The notes under the pieces were generated by a model. The model was not told the origin of the DNA. It did no database searches and was given only the letters and a program-made list of their open reading frames with translations. Both the position numbers and the translations under genes were made by a program. From assembly GCA_951799445.1 (NCBI GenBank), contig OX637289.1, forward strand, positions 2,644,501 through 2,708,500: 64,000 nt of DNA, read 5' to 3'. Within the stretch, counting starts at the first letter, position 1; the number at the start of each line of letters is the position of its first letter. Shown here one piece after another: positions 1 to 12,589 of this stretch. This DNA comes from Pseudisothecium myosuroides (Eukaryota > Streptophyta > Bryopsida > Hypnales > Lembophyllaceae).

Positions 1-602
1 GAATTTGCTCTAAATTGAACAAAAAGCCAACATTTTGATAAGTTGAATCAATTTTTTTTTAATTGTAACCGTACAAATTCAAGCTAGACATATTAGAGAT
101 CACATAAGAAAAAAAAAAAAAAAAATATCATTCAAGGATTGAAAGATTATAATGTTTGATCATCAAGGTGTTAAAACTAAGAAAATCTTTGAGCTCTCAT
201 TCTACATGTCAAACCTCAAAAGTTCAAGAGAAAAAAAATATGAGGTTGAAGGGCCTAACAAATATAAACCCAATCAATTTATGACTTCTCAAAATCTACT
301 CTACAATTTTTTTAAATGAATTTCTAGTGTGATTTTTTCTCCAAGATCTAGTGTATTTGAGGCTCATTTCCAAGAGCCCTCAACATTACAAAAAGTCAAG
401 ATTGCAATGGGTACCTTTGCACAAAATCTTGAATAGAAAAATCATAATCATTCATTTTCAAAATCAAATTTTTGATGCTAAAACTAGACTTCAAAAAAAA
501 TCTTTCAAAAATATAAACTATTAAAAATAGCAATTTGGTAAGGTTTTATTTAACTTCAAAGTTTCTTCGACACCACATTTGGGTGCCTTGGGCATTTAGG
601 GG
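1..602 (-). mobile_element. TTAA element, about 650 bp lineage, cut by the window edge
   Basis: Ends GGGCATTTAGGGG followed by TTAA (603-606). Matches the copies at 38892-39554 and 41943-42589 in reverse orientation, including the pair of conserved words CCAACATTTTGATAAG (near 1) and CTTGGGCATTTAGGGG. The left end lies outside the window. Confidence 0.65.
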
Positions 603-840
603 TTAAGTATTAACTGCTGCAACTTAGGTCTGAATTCCATTGCCACGCTGGAGGGATTTCGCCTCATTGAGTTTGTGGTCAAATTGGCTAATTTATGGTG
701 AGTTTCAGAGCGCCAAATTTGGAACATTCTACAAACCTCACGATTGAAACTTCTGCATAGAGTGCTATATGTAGATCTGAGGATCCACAATCTGAGAATG
801 TGGAACAGAGCAATTGCAAATTAATACCTTGGAAATTGTA
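596..840 (-). pseudogene. Unrecognised gene remnant (copy 2 of the pair)
   Basis: On the minus strand, TTCTCAG near 797 is followed by a block starting WILRSTY that resembles 56340-56520 in nucleotide order (shared GAGTTTGTGGTC, ATCTGAGGATCC and TTGCCAC words). Small insertions and deletions break the frame relative to the other copy. A donor-like CCAAG|GTATT lies at about 828-837. Its 3' end runs into the TTAA element ending at 602, so it is probably truncated by that insertion. Confidence 0.3.
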
Positions 841-1428
841 CAAGTCATTGAATATGACAATTTTCTGAACTTCTTGATCAATGTTTCATTTGACCATGAA
901 AGGCTGTGCAAGCCAGTGGATTGGGTTATCGGCAGCAATCGTTAGCAAGCAGACTACCCGAAACTGAGTTGGTCATGGTGTAGGTATTATCAAACAGCCC
1001 ATTCCCGACCCTGAAGCCATCATTAGAAGAATTTTGGTGGTACCTCTAGAGGGCTACTCCAGAGTGTATCCAGTCTATTGAAACGAAGGTAGGTTTCCTA
1101 CGAAAACTGTCAGAAGTGCATAGTTAAGAAATGTGAATTTTGCGAAACTAGTCAATAAGAGCAAGTCTATTGCCTAACTTCCACATTAAAGAAAGGCCAA
1201 TACAAGCTTTCCGTCGTTTGTTCTTGATTCACTATTGGGATAAACTCCAGGTTTAAATAAAAGGGACAATATTAAACAAGGTTTTTAATTGAAAATTACA
1301 AAATCAAATTATCCAATCAAGTCTAATTAAATCAATTTAAGTGGCTTTTGAAGCTAGTTACTTTGGAAGGCAACCAACTACTATAGCCACTTTTCTTAAT
1401 TAGTGTGTTCTAAAATTAATATAGGAAG

Positions 1429-2002
1429 CTCTTTATAGAAGTGGGATAGTAGTAGGACAGGCATTCCATGTGGGATATGTAAATTAGGATGAATAGGAGC
1501 TCAACCGCTCATAGTTAAGTGGAAAAAAAAAATTATATTAAAAGCAGAATTTTGGGCCTCATTTAGGCATAGTAAAATATTTTTTTGAAAAAACTTTGGA
1601 CTAAGAAAATTTGGAGAATTAAGATAAGTTTCATATTCCAAAATCCTTTTGAGATTTCAAGTCTCCAATCAAAAATTATGGACAAAATTCAGACCGGATA
1701 TTTGAAAATATCAAAGAAAATGTTCCTTCAAGATCCGGTCTAAATTTTGTCCATAACTTTTGATTGAAGACTTGAAATCTCAAAAGGATTTTTGGATATG
1801 AAACTTAGCTTGATTCTCCAAATTTTCTTAGTCCAAAGTTTTTTCAAAAAAGTTATTTTACTATGCCTAAATGAGGCCCAAAATTCTGCTTTTAATACCA
1901 TTTTTTTCTCACTTCACTATGAGCGGTTGAGCTCCTATTCATCCTAATTTACATATCCCATATAAATTGTTCTACCTAGTACTATCCCATTTCTATAAAG
2001 AG
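1429..2002. repeat. 574 bp foldback (inverted repeat, arms about 285 bp)
   Basis: The left arm begins CTCTTTATAGAAGTGGGATA and the right arm ends with its near-complement ACTATCCCATTTCTATAAAG. Inner parts pair nearly base for base around a loop at about 1710-1735 (ACCGGAT / ATCCGGT). Transcripts would fold into a long hairpin able to yield small RNAs. Copy II of the host repeat is diverged here. Confidence 0.8.
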
Positions 2003-2156
2003 ATTCTCCTCCCATCTTCGAACACTTCAAATGACCACAAAATAAATCTTTCACATTGGCATAAAAAAAAATTCTTGATAGTAAGCCATTTGACTATTTG
2101 GGGGCATTGCATTTTTTCCCACAATTTGAATTGAGAGAAAGGTGCATCCAAGTAGA

Positions 2157-2225
2157 AAGTGTTTAATAATTAGGATTATGGTGCTTTAATGCATTTTAAC
2201 CCTGATTATTAAACACTTTCTACTT
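2157..2225. repeat. Hairpin inside the large host repeat
   Basis: CCAAGTAGAAAGTGTTTAAT pairs with the complementary ATTAAACACTTTCTACTTGG. The same hairpin, diverged, is in copy II at 31767-31840, so it is an inherited part of the repeat. Confidence 0.65.
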
Positions 2226-2345
2226 GGATTTTCAGCCATTGACAAGCATCCGACATTGCGATTGAAGGTGAACGGGAATAGGGAAAAAACAATTCATTAA
2301 GAACAAAAAAACATTGTTCGTAGGATCCTTGAAGGGCTGTGGATA

Positions 2346-2562
2346 CAACAAGAGAAAGGAGTATTTTTAGTGAGGTTTTCAGTATAGTCCTAGATATAAG
2401 ATTATAAATAGTGACTCTTAAGGGGATTTTTAGAAAAAATTTACTAGAAATAAATGTGTTTCTAGTAAAAACATTAGCTGAAAATCTTCTAAAATGTCAT
2501 TACTTATAATCTTATGTCTAGGACTATACTTAAAACCTCACTAAAAACACCCCTTTCTCTTG
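2346..2562. mobile_element. TA-flanked palindromic MITE, about 217 bp
   Basis: Terminal inverted repeats of about 65 bp (CAAGAGAAAGG, TTTTAGTGAGGTTTT, AGTATAGTCCTAGA) with a small central hairpin ACTAGAAATA...TTTCTAGT. TA lies at 2344-2345 and 2563-2564. Copy II of the host repeat has a single TA at 32890-32891 at the matching place (GGAGTAGTC), which supports a TA target duplication of Tc1/mariner type. Confidence 0.6.
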
Positions 2563-3457
2563 TAGTGGGAGCAACCCTCCAAAAGCCCCAGATTTCTTTT
2601 AATGTTCTCAAGTCTTACTTTTGCTTTTGGCCCCAAACCAACTTGTTTATAATGCAATTTGAGTGAAGGTCACTCACTTCTTGAGAAATATCAGTGATGG
2701 ACTCTTGTCCCTTGGAATCTTATTTTTTGAAGAATGGTTTTAGTACATGTCTAGGGACACTAATAGAAAACTACTACTTTGCTTGAAATATTCAATAGAG
2801 CTTAGTTGCTCTCTACGCTGTGCTACTAGTCACGCCCAAATGAAGGTTTTGTGGACATGTTTTGAGGGCGGAAGACCTTGACTATGGGAGTTTTTACATG
2901 GATATTGAAGCATGGAAAGCATTAGATTTCTATTAGAAATCAACTTTTTATTGATACTATGTGGCCATTTGTAATTCTGCTCTAAATGAAAAAAATTCTA
3001 ATGTATTGACCAACTAGAAGCTTAAAAAAATAAACATACAAACACAGAATGCTAATTTTATTAATTTAGAATGTCACAATAAAAAATATGCTCTATGGTA
3101 TTTGACACTATAATATAAACCATTAAAATTGGAGAGATTTTCAAAAAATCGAGCATCAATTGCATTTGATATGAAATGTTTCATTTTTTATTTAAAATTC
3201 ATGGTAATTTCAAAATATTTCCAAAATAATATGAAATTCTTACAACCAATAGAAGATTTGTAATTATATCTTAAGAAAAAATACAAAAAATCACATTTAT
3301 AGGTACTTACAAAAAAATAATTATAAACTTAGCCTTGGAGGGATAAATGTTTTCAAAATTCATTTGACATGAAAATCTTGGCAACTATAAACTCATTATG
3401 TTGGATTTTGAAGGCATATATTAACCAATAGCTTGCATTGAACTCTATGTATGTTAG

Positions 3458-4385
3458 CCTTTAAAGGACCAAAGCATTTTCTGGCTCCAAAACCATTGAA
3501 AACTGTCATTTCTACTGCGATCACTCCCTAAATCCAAAAAAACTTTGTTTTAGAATCTAACCCAAGGATCTTCTACTTCACTTGTCTCAGATCATGTGGT
3601 AAAAATTTCATGAAGTTTGACCGTATGGATTGGAAGATATTAGCATTTGAAGTTGGAAAAAGAAGTTTTTTTGAACTGTGACTTGCAATTTCAGATGACT
3701 TTGACGACCATTTGTGGATTTTTTTAGCACTACACGGCTTAAAGTTAAAAAAAATTATGTTGAACATTTGAGTTGAGAGTCGGGGAAAAAATTTTCAAAA
3801 TGTTAAAATTTCAGAATGTCAGAATGTTTCACATATAAAAAAACTGTTAAGTAGAAGTAGGTCCAAAATTGAATGAAACACTAAATTGTTAATAGCTCTT
3901 AGGTGGAATTAAAACACCATAATCCCAATGGAGGGATCGTTCTTATATACAAAATTAACCTTGTCAAAAAAAAATTGAAAAAAATTGAAAATTGCATTAA
4001 AAAATGGATTCTATAAGTGTGTTTTTTTAAGATGCTTAGATTGCCCGAAAAACAAGATTGCTCATAACTTTCTCATTTCTGAGTCCAAATAGAATGAATC
4101 AAAGCTTCAAATATAGACAAAAACATGATCTTCTAGAAAAAAATTAAAAAATTAAAAAGTTTCATTTTTTGGGGGGGGTTTTGTGCCCAGTGAACAACTT
4201 TTTCGACTTAGGGTGGCATACCTTTTGCTCCCGGGCACCGATTGAAAAAAAATTATAATTTTAGAAAGCTACTAACATTCCCTATCTTTTCAAAAAAAAT
4301 TCAAAAAATGAGGTCAAAATTTGGGGCTACACGAGCCTACCCAAAATCCCAAGTGTCCTCCAAGGAGACCTTGGTCCTTAAGGGG
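3458..4385 (+). mobile_element. TTAA element, main lineage, full length (928 bp)
   Basis: Starts CCTTTAAAGGACC after TTAG (3454-3457) and ends GGTCCTTAAGGGG before TTAA (4386-4389). Closest to the reverse-oriented copy at 12590-13511. Contains the recurrent CATAACTTT and CCCGGGCACC words. Short frames inside are not coding. Confidence 0.8.
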
Positions 4386-5274
4386 TTAATACAAAATCTT
4401 ATAGATGATTAGATACAAAGTGGGTTGTATTAATTTTTATATTTTTTTGATTCCAAATTCTAATCCAAACTTTTATGGCGGCTTTGTTTTGGAAATTAAT
4501 TGAACTTACTCCAAACGAGTATCCATTGGTTCCTTCAATTATTTTCAACTCTCTCAATGAAAAAGGCCTTGAATTTTCTATAGATTCAACCCATGGTTGC
4601 AAAATGGACCTTTGCAATTCTCATATTTTTTTCTTAAATTCCTAATTCTTCTAGTTTTAGATTGGAAATTGATTGGACCTCAAAATTTCCATCAATTCCT
4701 TCAAAAAACATTTCAATTCTCTCAATTGAAAAGATATTGGATTTTACATAGGCTTCAATTTTAGTCTTATAAATTCAAAATTCTATTATTATCATCATGC
4801 CTTCATTCCATCAATTTTTTATTTATGACATAAGAGAGACACCATGGTCACAAAATGGACCTTATACTTTGTCAATACAAAAATTCCATTGGTTGGTTCA
4901 AAAACCTTTCATCTCTCATATTTATTTTAATCACAATTCTTTATCCCTTGATTTTTAAATTAATTGAACTTCAAAGTTTCCCATTAGTGATGATTGCAAA
5001 ACACATGTGGATTTTGTTGTATTTTCATAATATCCATGCTTGGTGTTTTTGAAATACTTTAAAATTGAAAAATATATATTTTTAAAATATAGCCAATACA
5101 AACACCTTTAAGAAGATTGTACCCAAGGTACATGATGCACAACAAAATTGTCAAAGTAGGAGAACTAAAAAAGTGTTAAATCTAAAAAAAAATAGATATT
5201 TTATTGTTTTAATTTGTAAAACATAGTAAAAGAATTTAAAATTTAAAATTGGCCATTTGTAAATTTTTTGTAGA

Positions 5275-6638
5275 AATGGTCATTCACCAAAAGAAACATC
5301 AAAATAATATTTTATATGTTTTGAATTGCAAGCAAAAAGAAGACCACTTTTTGAACTTCCATACAACATATAATTAACCTCTTAAGGACCAAGGCCTTTT
5401 TTTCTGCAAAAAAACACTCAAAACTGCCATATCTATAGCAAAGAGTAAAAAAAATTGAAAAATGTTTTTTTTTGCACATCTAATCGTATGATCTTACACT
5501 TAACTAGTATGAGAGTGTATGGAAAAAATTTCAGAATTTTTGACCTCACAGATTGCAAGATATTTGCATTTAAAGTGAAAAAAACATGTTTTTTAGCACA
5601 CTGCGGGACTAGATTTTTTTACTTTGAACATTTTTAACTTAAATTTTTGCACTACAGAGTTTTGAGCTTTAAATCTTTATAGTGGAGAATTGAATTGAGA
5701 GTTTAGGGAAAAAAAATTCAGAAAAACTTAATTATCATTCTTAAAAAAATTGTTAAATAAAAGTAGGTACGAGATAGAAGGAAAATCTAAAATATTAATA
5801 TATTTTAGATGGAATGAAAATGCACTAATCCCAATGGTGAGATTGTTCTAGCAAGTAAATCAGACCATGTGAAAAAAAAATTTAAAAATTTAAAAATTTG
5901 CATTTAGAAATGAACCCTACAATTTATTTTTTTCAAGAAGATACTCTATCTACCCAAAAAACAAGAATGTCTATAACTTTTTCATAACAAATCCAAATGA
6001 AAAGAATCAAAGCTTTCTAGATAGACAAAAATATAATATATGAGAAAAAAAATACAAAAAAAAAATTTGAAATTTTTTTCCATTTTTTTTTGCTGCCCGG
6101 GCTGCCCCCCGTCCCCTGTTTTGAGCTTATTTGGTCATAACTTTTGTTCCCGGGCACCAATTGTGAAAAAAATTATATTCCCACAAAGCTTATCAGTTTT
6201 TCTATCTCCAAAAAAAGTTTCAAAAAATCACGACAAAATTTCAGCCCGTAGGTACCTGCCCGAAAATGCATTTGTTCCCCGAAGGAACAACTGTCCTTTA
6301 GGGGTTAACTATCAATTTAGAATTCCTTTGAACAATAGCTTGCAAGTATATTAGAAGACCAACTCTTCTGAATTTCAACTCTAAATTTTTTTTGAATATT
6401 AAATAGTACTAAAATCCCCAAATTGGCATGTGTAATAAAAATTGGAGGTTATTTTTATACAATAAAATATTTTTGAAAAATGAAAAAAAATATTCAAGGT
6501 GTATATTGTTATAATTCATAAATATCTTATCTATGAATCTTGAGTCATTTGGTGTAACAACGCAAAAGTTATGGCCAAAAAACAAATCATCAAGCATGGT
6601 ATGATGCAAAATAATATTGGTATTTCTTGCACTCACCA
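5275..6638 (+). repeat. Degenerate 1 kb foldback arm, split by a TTAA element
   Basis: 5275-5377 (CACCAAAAGAAACATC...CATACAACATA) and 6309-6638 (AATTCCTTTGAACAATAGCT...GGTATTTCTTGCACTCACC) together match the right arm of the foldback at 39650-40658. The TTAA element 5378-6304 sits between the two parts, so it inserted into this older repeat. Confidence 0.6.
5378..6304 (+). mobile_element. TTAA element, main lineage, full length (927 bp)
   Basis: Starts CCTCTTAAGGACCAAGGCC and ends ACTGTCCTTTAGGGG, with TTAA on both sides (5374-5377, 6305-6308). Same sublineage as 27579-28500 and 44068-44976. It splits a degenerate foldback arm. The 104-codon frame at 6040-6354 runs through it into flanking DNA and is not coding. 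Confidence 0.88.
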
Positions 6639-6719
6639 TGGTTCCTACAAAATCTTTTGAACTTCTTCAATTCAAAAGACACTTGATAGTCTTGAGTTTT
6701 AATCTTGTGACTTTGACAG

Positions 6720-7076
6720 TCCATTCTTCTACCATTTTTGTCAAAATTTCAAGCATGTAGCCAACTTGTCTTGAAGAATGAATCCAAAGAGTAACCACCA
6801 TTTTGCACATCTTTTCATACAAATAAGATCTTGTGAAGAGCAATTGCCCAATTTTTTGCAAGGCCAAGAAAAGGATTTTTTTCAATTCAAACACTAATAT
6901 CTTGCAATTTACATGGAGAAAAATTCTGAAATTTTTCCACATTTTCTCAAACCAATGCACTACAAGATCCTATGGTTACATGTGTCCAAAAATGTTTTTT
7001 TTCTAAAATTTGGTACTTGTATTAGAAATGGCAGTTTTGGAGCGTTTTTGGTGAAAACATAGTCAAGAACCTAGTT
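6720..7076 (-). mobile_element. Partial TTAA element, half copy
   Basis: Matches the right half of 47351-48282 (GTAGCCAACTTG, CACTACAAGATCCTA, AAATGGCAGTTTTGGAGCG). It ends in a degraded CTAGTTAGGGG. The other half is missing. Confidence 0.55.
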
Positions 7077-7079
7077 AGG

Positions 7080-7274
7080 GGTTCAATGCAAATATCTTGC
7101 AATCTACGTAGTCAAAGTTTTTGAAATTTCTTCTACTCATTTTTACAGTAGTCTAGTGCAAGATCCTCTATTTAAATATGCAAAAAAAACATTAAATTTT
7201 TTTTTTGATCTTTGCAATAAAATGGCAGTTTTGAGTGGGTTTTAGATGGAGAAAAGACCTTGGGACTTTAGGAA
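7080..7274 (-). mobile_element. Partial TTAA element, terminal 195 bp
   Basis: Ends GACTTTAGGAA before TTAA (7275-7278). It carries AATATCTTGCAATCTACGTA and GGCAGTTTTGAGTGGGTTTT, as in the end of 52138-53090. It abuts another partial copy. Confidence 0.5.
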
Positions 7275-7278
7275 TTAA

Positions 7279-7345
7279 TCCTTTAGGGGGGGCGGGCGTA
7301 GTTTGGGCGTTGATTTGGGGGGTGGGCGTAGTTTTTCAAGAAAAT
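7279..7345. repeat. G-rich tandem GGGCGTAGTTT patch
   Basis: GGGGGGGCGGGCGTAGTTT is followed by GGGCGTTGATTT and GGGGGGTGGGCGTAGTTTTT. It is a short degenerate tandem repeat with several G runs directly beside a TTAA site. Confidence 0.4.
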
Positions 7346-7498
7346 GAATTTTGTGGCCACTCTAAAGATGTAGTCTTAGATCAAACCTACAAGGTGTTTC
7401 CATAAGGGAGATTCTTCAACCTAACAAAAAATCAAACTCATCCAATGGTACAAATTGCTATAAATAAGGTAGGATAAGGTATAGATTCCATAAATCAA

Positions 7499-8181
7499 CC
7501 TTTTAAGGGCTAAAATTGAATTTTTTGGAGGTAAAACATCTTTAAATACTTTCTAGTAAATTTTCCTCAAAAGACAAGTAGAATAGGCATCTAATCCAAG
7601 TCGTTTCATATTTTTTCAAGCTTTGTGAAATTAGTTACAAAATTTTGAAGTTCACAAAAAATGGTCATATGTGGTCATCAAAATGAATACCCTTCTAAAA
7701 TGTGTAGATTTGGTACATTGAAGAAAGTGAAATGTACCTCTAAATCATGTTTGCTTCTAGAGCCTTGTTGGAGTTTGAGTTGCTTTCCTTAATTTTCAAA
7801 AATCAATGACTTGAATGACCCTTTAGAATTTGCGCTACATAGATACCAATGCATAAGTTTACTTTGGGCATTCATGAGATTATAAAGCAACACTTATACC
7901 TTGTCAAGACATTAGGTTACAAGAAAATCTCACAATTTGGTTGATATTTTTTTGTATTTTTGTTGAACACTTCCCATTTAAAGGTCCAGGCCATTTGAGT
8001 TTGCAACCTCATAGCTAATTCATCAATGCTCCAATTCTCTTGAAATTGGTTTTGTTTGAAGCGCACAAAAACATTCTAATTGTGTTCCTTTTTAAGATTT
8101 TTGTGATCAAATGTATTTTGAACAATATTAGACTGAGAATCCAAAAATCAACCAAAAAGTGGTCGACTAGTCACTAAAGGG
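7499..8181. mobile_element. Candidate TTAA element, 683 bp lineage
   Basis: Starts CCTTTTAAGGGC after TCAA (7495-7498) and ends CACTAAAGGG before TTAA (8182-8185). The ends fit the family; the inside is not alignable by eye to the other lineages. Confidence 0.4.
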
Positions 8182-8185
8182 TTAA

Positions 8186-11100
8186 AGAAACTAGATTGTG
8201 GTTTTTTACCTCATGAGAAAGGTTGCAAGAAAGGTAGCCCTCCTTGCATTTTTGAATCTTTCACTCTCTATCGCCAATAGGAAGTGTCATGAAGTAGAAT
8301 CACAAGTGCAAGAACACAATACATGTGCTTAACAACAAAAACAAGGCATGAATGAACAATCATTCAATAATAAGCTTTTTACACTTCCTAAATAGCTTCT
8401 ACTTTATCTCAATTGGATTAGTCTTGCAAAGTCAAGTGGAATCCGGAATAAAATTGCTAATAGATTGAAAATACCATCAATTTTCATCACACATGCTCTA
8501 ATTCCTATCAACTCTAATAAGCTCTAAAATACTACACATGCAAGACTTGAAGAGAGTGGAAGAGAAGGGGGGTGGCCAAAATTTACAACCACCTATTTCA
8601 ACTCCTAAACATCCATATTCACACTTCTAAACAATCCAAAAATTCAGCCTAATTTTATGGATCTTAATTGAACTAACTAGGCTAGTATACACCCTAAATC
8701 CAAATTGTACCCTCCAAGGCTGAGAAATGACTACTAATATAGCATCTAGCATGACACTTCAAACTTGGAGATATTGTATCCTATACAAATAAGGGGATTG
8801 TAGATCCAAACTACCCTTGCACAAATTGCAAATCCTACTCATGTTTCTAATTTAGCAATAAATTGCATCCTACTACATAGTAAAAATGGTACTTAGCTCC
8901 ATATTTTGATTGCTCAATGTCAAATTGGATTTGAAAGATTTAGAATTGGATTGAAAAGTGGCAATTTTATGAATTTGAATGAACACAACCATGTGGTTTA
9001 TACACATGGAAAGAGGCCATTCTTTTGTTTGGAAGCTTTGACTTTTTATTGTACCATGTAGAGATTTTGTGGAGCCACTTTAGCATCCAAATGGACAAAA
9101 ATATCTTATTCAAATTGAAGCTTTGGATGATAGTATTTTTAAAAACAAATGCCAAAGCAAGCGAACAAGTTATACCAAATGCCAAACTATCAAAAGATGA
9201 ACTTCACGCATGGTGCACTTGTTGTTCATTTATCCCTACCAAAGAGGCAATAATTCAAAACTTGATTAATGCAAGAAATCCTCCAATTTTTTCTTTTAAG
9301 GAATTAAATCAACATGATAAGTTTCAATTTCAAATAACTCGTTAATTTGATAATAATCATATGCAATCAGCATATAGCATTGTGACCTGTCTTTTGAGTA
9401 GATAGTTTGAGGTGACATAGTAAGACAATTAGTTTAAGATGATTTCTTATTTAATTACCCCCGCCCCCCCACTAGGCTTGGTTAATTCATCCCATCCACC
9501 CACCCATTTTTGTATTTTACAAAATCAATTTGGTGAGCAATCAATATGGTTTAATGCCATTTCTATATATATTTTGTATGTATCTTTGGTACCCATATCC
9601 CAAAGTATCCGTATCCATATTATTTATTTTTCAAAACCAACGGCGTTGAAAAGGGGGGTGGGGGATATTTACAAGATGGCAACAACATTAGAGAAGGGGG
9701 GAGGGGGAATTTTGGTTTACAAGTGCAAGCTTCGATACATGTTTAGCTTGGTCATCTAATATATACTATGCTTCATGCAGCCTAATAGTATCAATACTGT
9801 CATTTAGCCAACTTGATTGCTTCAACGGAGGTAGAAACCAAGTAGTTTACGGGTAGCAAATTTGTGATAAAATGTACAATTGGGTACAATAATCTTACAA
9901 ACTGACTATTTTTGCCATTCAAAGTTTTTTTGCATATAGTATTAAAAAGAATTGGGATTTTTCGTCTTGCATAACATAAATATATAGGGAATATCCATAT
10001 GCATAGCTTTCATATTGAAAACACCCCATTAAATAACAACAATATGATCTATGAAGAGTTCAATGTGAGGTGCCATATGATCAAATAGATACTTAAATAG
10101 ATAAAATAGATATACCTATATCAATTGACTAGATTTTGGCAAAGTAATTGTACCATCATGCTCAAATTTACAAAATTAGTTATTGTATTAAGGGCAAATA
10201 GAAAAAGCTAATTACAATAAAGAAATATCTATTTTACAAAATTTGTGCATTGTCACCCAACATTGTCACCTAACATTGAAATCTCTATAGAAAAAATTGT
10301 GAACCTTTTTAGAGATGCTTGTTGAAGGGAAGATGTGCATATAGATGTTTCCTACTAATATGTCTCTATAATCAGATTTAAAAAATTCATTGCCAAAGTT
10401 TTTCAATGAATTACCTTATAAAACCATTAAAATTAAATAAAAAAATTTGCTAAAATAAATTTTGGTTTTCTGAAACTGAAATTTGGTATGCTTGATTGCA
10501 ATCGCATGAAGAGTGCAATGATAATTATGCTTACCAAAATAGACAAATTATAATCCACATTATACATAAATTCTTTGACTGGCTCAAATAGGCAATTCGT
10601 AAGATTGTTGTACACTTGTACCCTGCTGTACTTTCTCTACTCTTTGGGGAGGTGCGAGTGCAAGAATGGCACCACTTTGAATAGTAATTGATCTTTGTAT
10701 TTTCAATAAACATTTTATTTTAATTCTCTTATACTATAAGAAAATTATTTTACTTTAATTATTTGATATACTTTATGGTTCTAATTTTCCTATGGATTGG
10801 GTAGCTAATCAGCTATATGTTTGGAGCATGAAAAGTTTCTATATTATCAGATTGATAAGATCGATAGAAACATCAAAATTGAATTCACACACAAATGCAC
10901 ATTGAAATTAAATTTGGATTCACCCTCAAATTGACCTTCAAGAAAATAAAGGAACTTCAACAAAATCAAGAGTTATTTCTAAAAAAGTCAAAGAATCATC
11001 CTTGCGGGCATCTTTATATATCTTTGTTCTTATACAAAAGCTAATTTGTATGAAATCACTTCATTCTAGTCTTACAAACAAAGAAGGGTAATTTTATTAG

Positions 11101-11318
11101 TCTAAATACTTAAAATTATTTTCAACTTTTAATATCATTGAATTTTTGTAATCTCTAATAATTATTTTAAAATTAAAGATTTGATAAGAAATCGTTTGCA
11201 CTAGTTGTTGCTACAACTCTATTAGCATAATTTATATACAACCCCTTTGTCATAACCATTATGTAATCTACAAAATTCCTATGTAATTTTTTTAATTTTC
11301 CATTCCAATCTCCTTTGT
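8186..11318. other. AT-rich intergenic DNA, no gene recognised
   Basis: An open frame of 106 codons at 9025-9345 and others near 9439 and 10433 have no recognisable motif. A C-rich block (9456-9472) and G-rich blocks (9652-9664, 9694-9708) are noted. Nothing else supported. Confidence 0.4.
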
Positions 11319-11322
11319 TTAA

Positions 11323-12352
11323 CCCCTAAAGTTTTACGATTGTGTTTTCACCGTACCCAAAACATTGCAGAACTGCCATTTCTAGTACAAGTGAAATAGA
11401 GACTCTCCCAAGAATCTTATGAATGTTGCGTCCCTAACAACTAACATGTTTTTCTTCTTTTATACATGAGACACAGTCTTAGCTCCATCCTCCCAATGCT
11501 TTTCGTGAGTATAGATATATTTTGCAAAGTATTAAATTTAAAAAAAAAAGCTTTTTCTGACATATGCAACCGTAAAATCTTGTAGTATACTGGCTTGAGA
11601 ACACATGGTAAAAGTTTCAAAAATTTCCACCATGTGGATTACAAGATATAAGCATTCAAATTCATTAACATCATTTTTTTGGCCTTGCAAAAAATAGGGC
11701 AGTTGCACTTCACAAGCTCATTTTTCTATGCAAAATGTCCAAAATGGTGGTGCTTCTTTGGATTCATTTTTCTAAACAAGTTGGCCACGTGTTTGAAAAT
11801 TTTCAAATCATTTGGAATTGTACAACATATAAGGAAAAAAAAAGTCAGTAGAAAGAACTAGATAATGATTAAAATACTAAATTCTTAAGTATTGAAAAAT
11901 GTCAATTCCAATGGTTTTTGTGTTGTAATAAAAAATCTACATCCTATGATTTTATTTTTTTCAAAAAATATTGAAAATTGACTTAAATAAACAACTTCTA
12001 AGTTTATTTTAGATCAGAGAATCCATAACTGCCCACAAACTAAACTCCTCATAACTTTTGACTCATTGATTGAAATAGAACGATTCAAAGCTTTTCACGT
12101 ATATATAAATCTAGAAAACCAATTTCAAATTTTTTGTTTTTGAAAAAAGTTTTTTTTTATTAGCCCAAATTGCCCATTTAGGCCATTTACAAAAAAACAA
12201 ACATATTAGGCCATAATTTTTTACTCATATTTCTAGATGTCATGAAATTTAGTGCACATGAAAGATATTCTTTGTCCATACCAAGTCTTCATTCACACTA
12301 GCCTACCCAAAATTTCTATATTGCTAGAAAATGCATGCTAGTCCTTTAGGAG
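11323..12352 (+). mobile_element. TTAA element, main lineage, 1030 bp with internal insertion
   Basis: Starts CCCCTAAAGTTTTACG and ends GTCCTTTAGGAG, with TTAA on both sides (11319-11322, 12353-12356). Same sublineage as 31879-32810. About 100 extra bases around 11395-11500 explain the greater length. Confidence 0.8.
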
Positions 12353-12589
12353 TTAAACCTCATATGTTTTAGACCTTTTACACTCATTAAAACACATATA
12401 AATATTTCATTTATAAATGACTTAAATATCTTGCACTTATAAATTGAAGATAGGTTGAATAGTTTAAAAGAATTCTTTTTTGTTTTTTTATTTTTCTCCA
12501 TTTATTATACTATCATTTTTGGTATTCATAAATGCTCTTGCATTTGTAATGTTATAAGTCAATATTTTTTTGGTTACACAAATATTTAA

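Larger units (their letters stand above)
1325..2590 (+). repeat. Large host repeat, copy I
   Basis: Collinear with copy II at 31325-32930: shared AAGTGGC...TTGAAGCTAGT, CTCTTTAT, TTTCACATTGGC/TTTTACATTGCC, a hairpin ending CTTTCTACTTGG, and the right part GGATCCTTGAAGGGCTGTGG. This copy lacks the TTAA element found in copy II but carries a TA-flanked MITE (2346-2562) that copy II lacks. Confidence 0.6.

Noticed and set aside
6040..6354. 104-codon open frame as a gene
   Set aside because: It lies across the right end of a TTAA element and into its flank; the related copies at 28260-28500 and 44740-44976 do not keep the frame.
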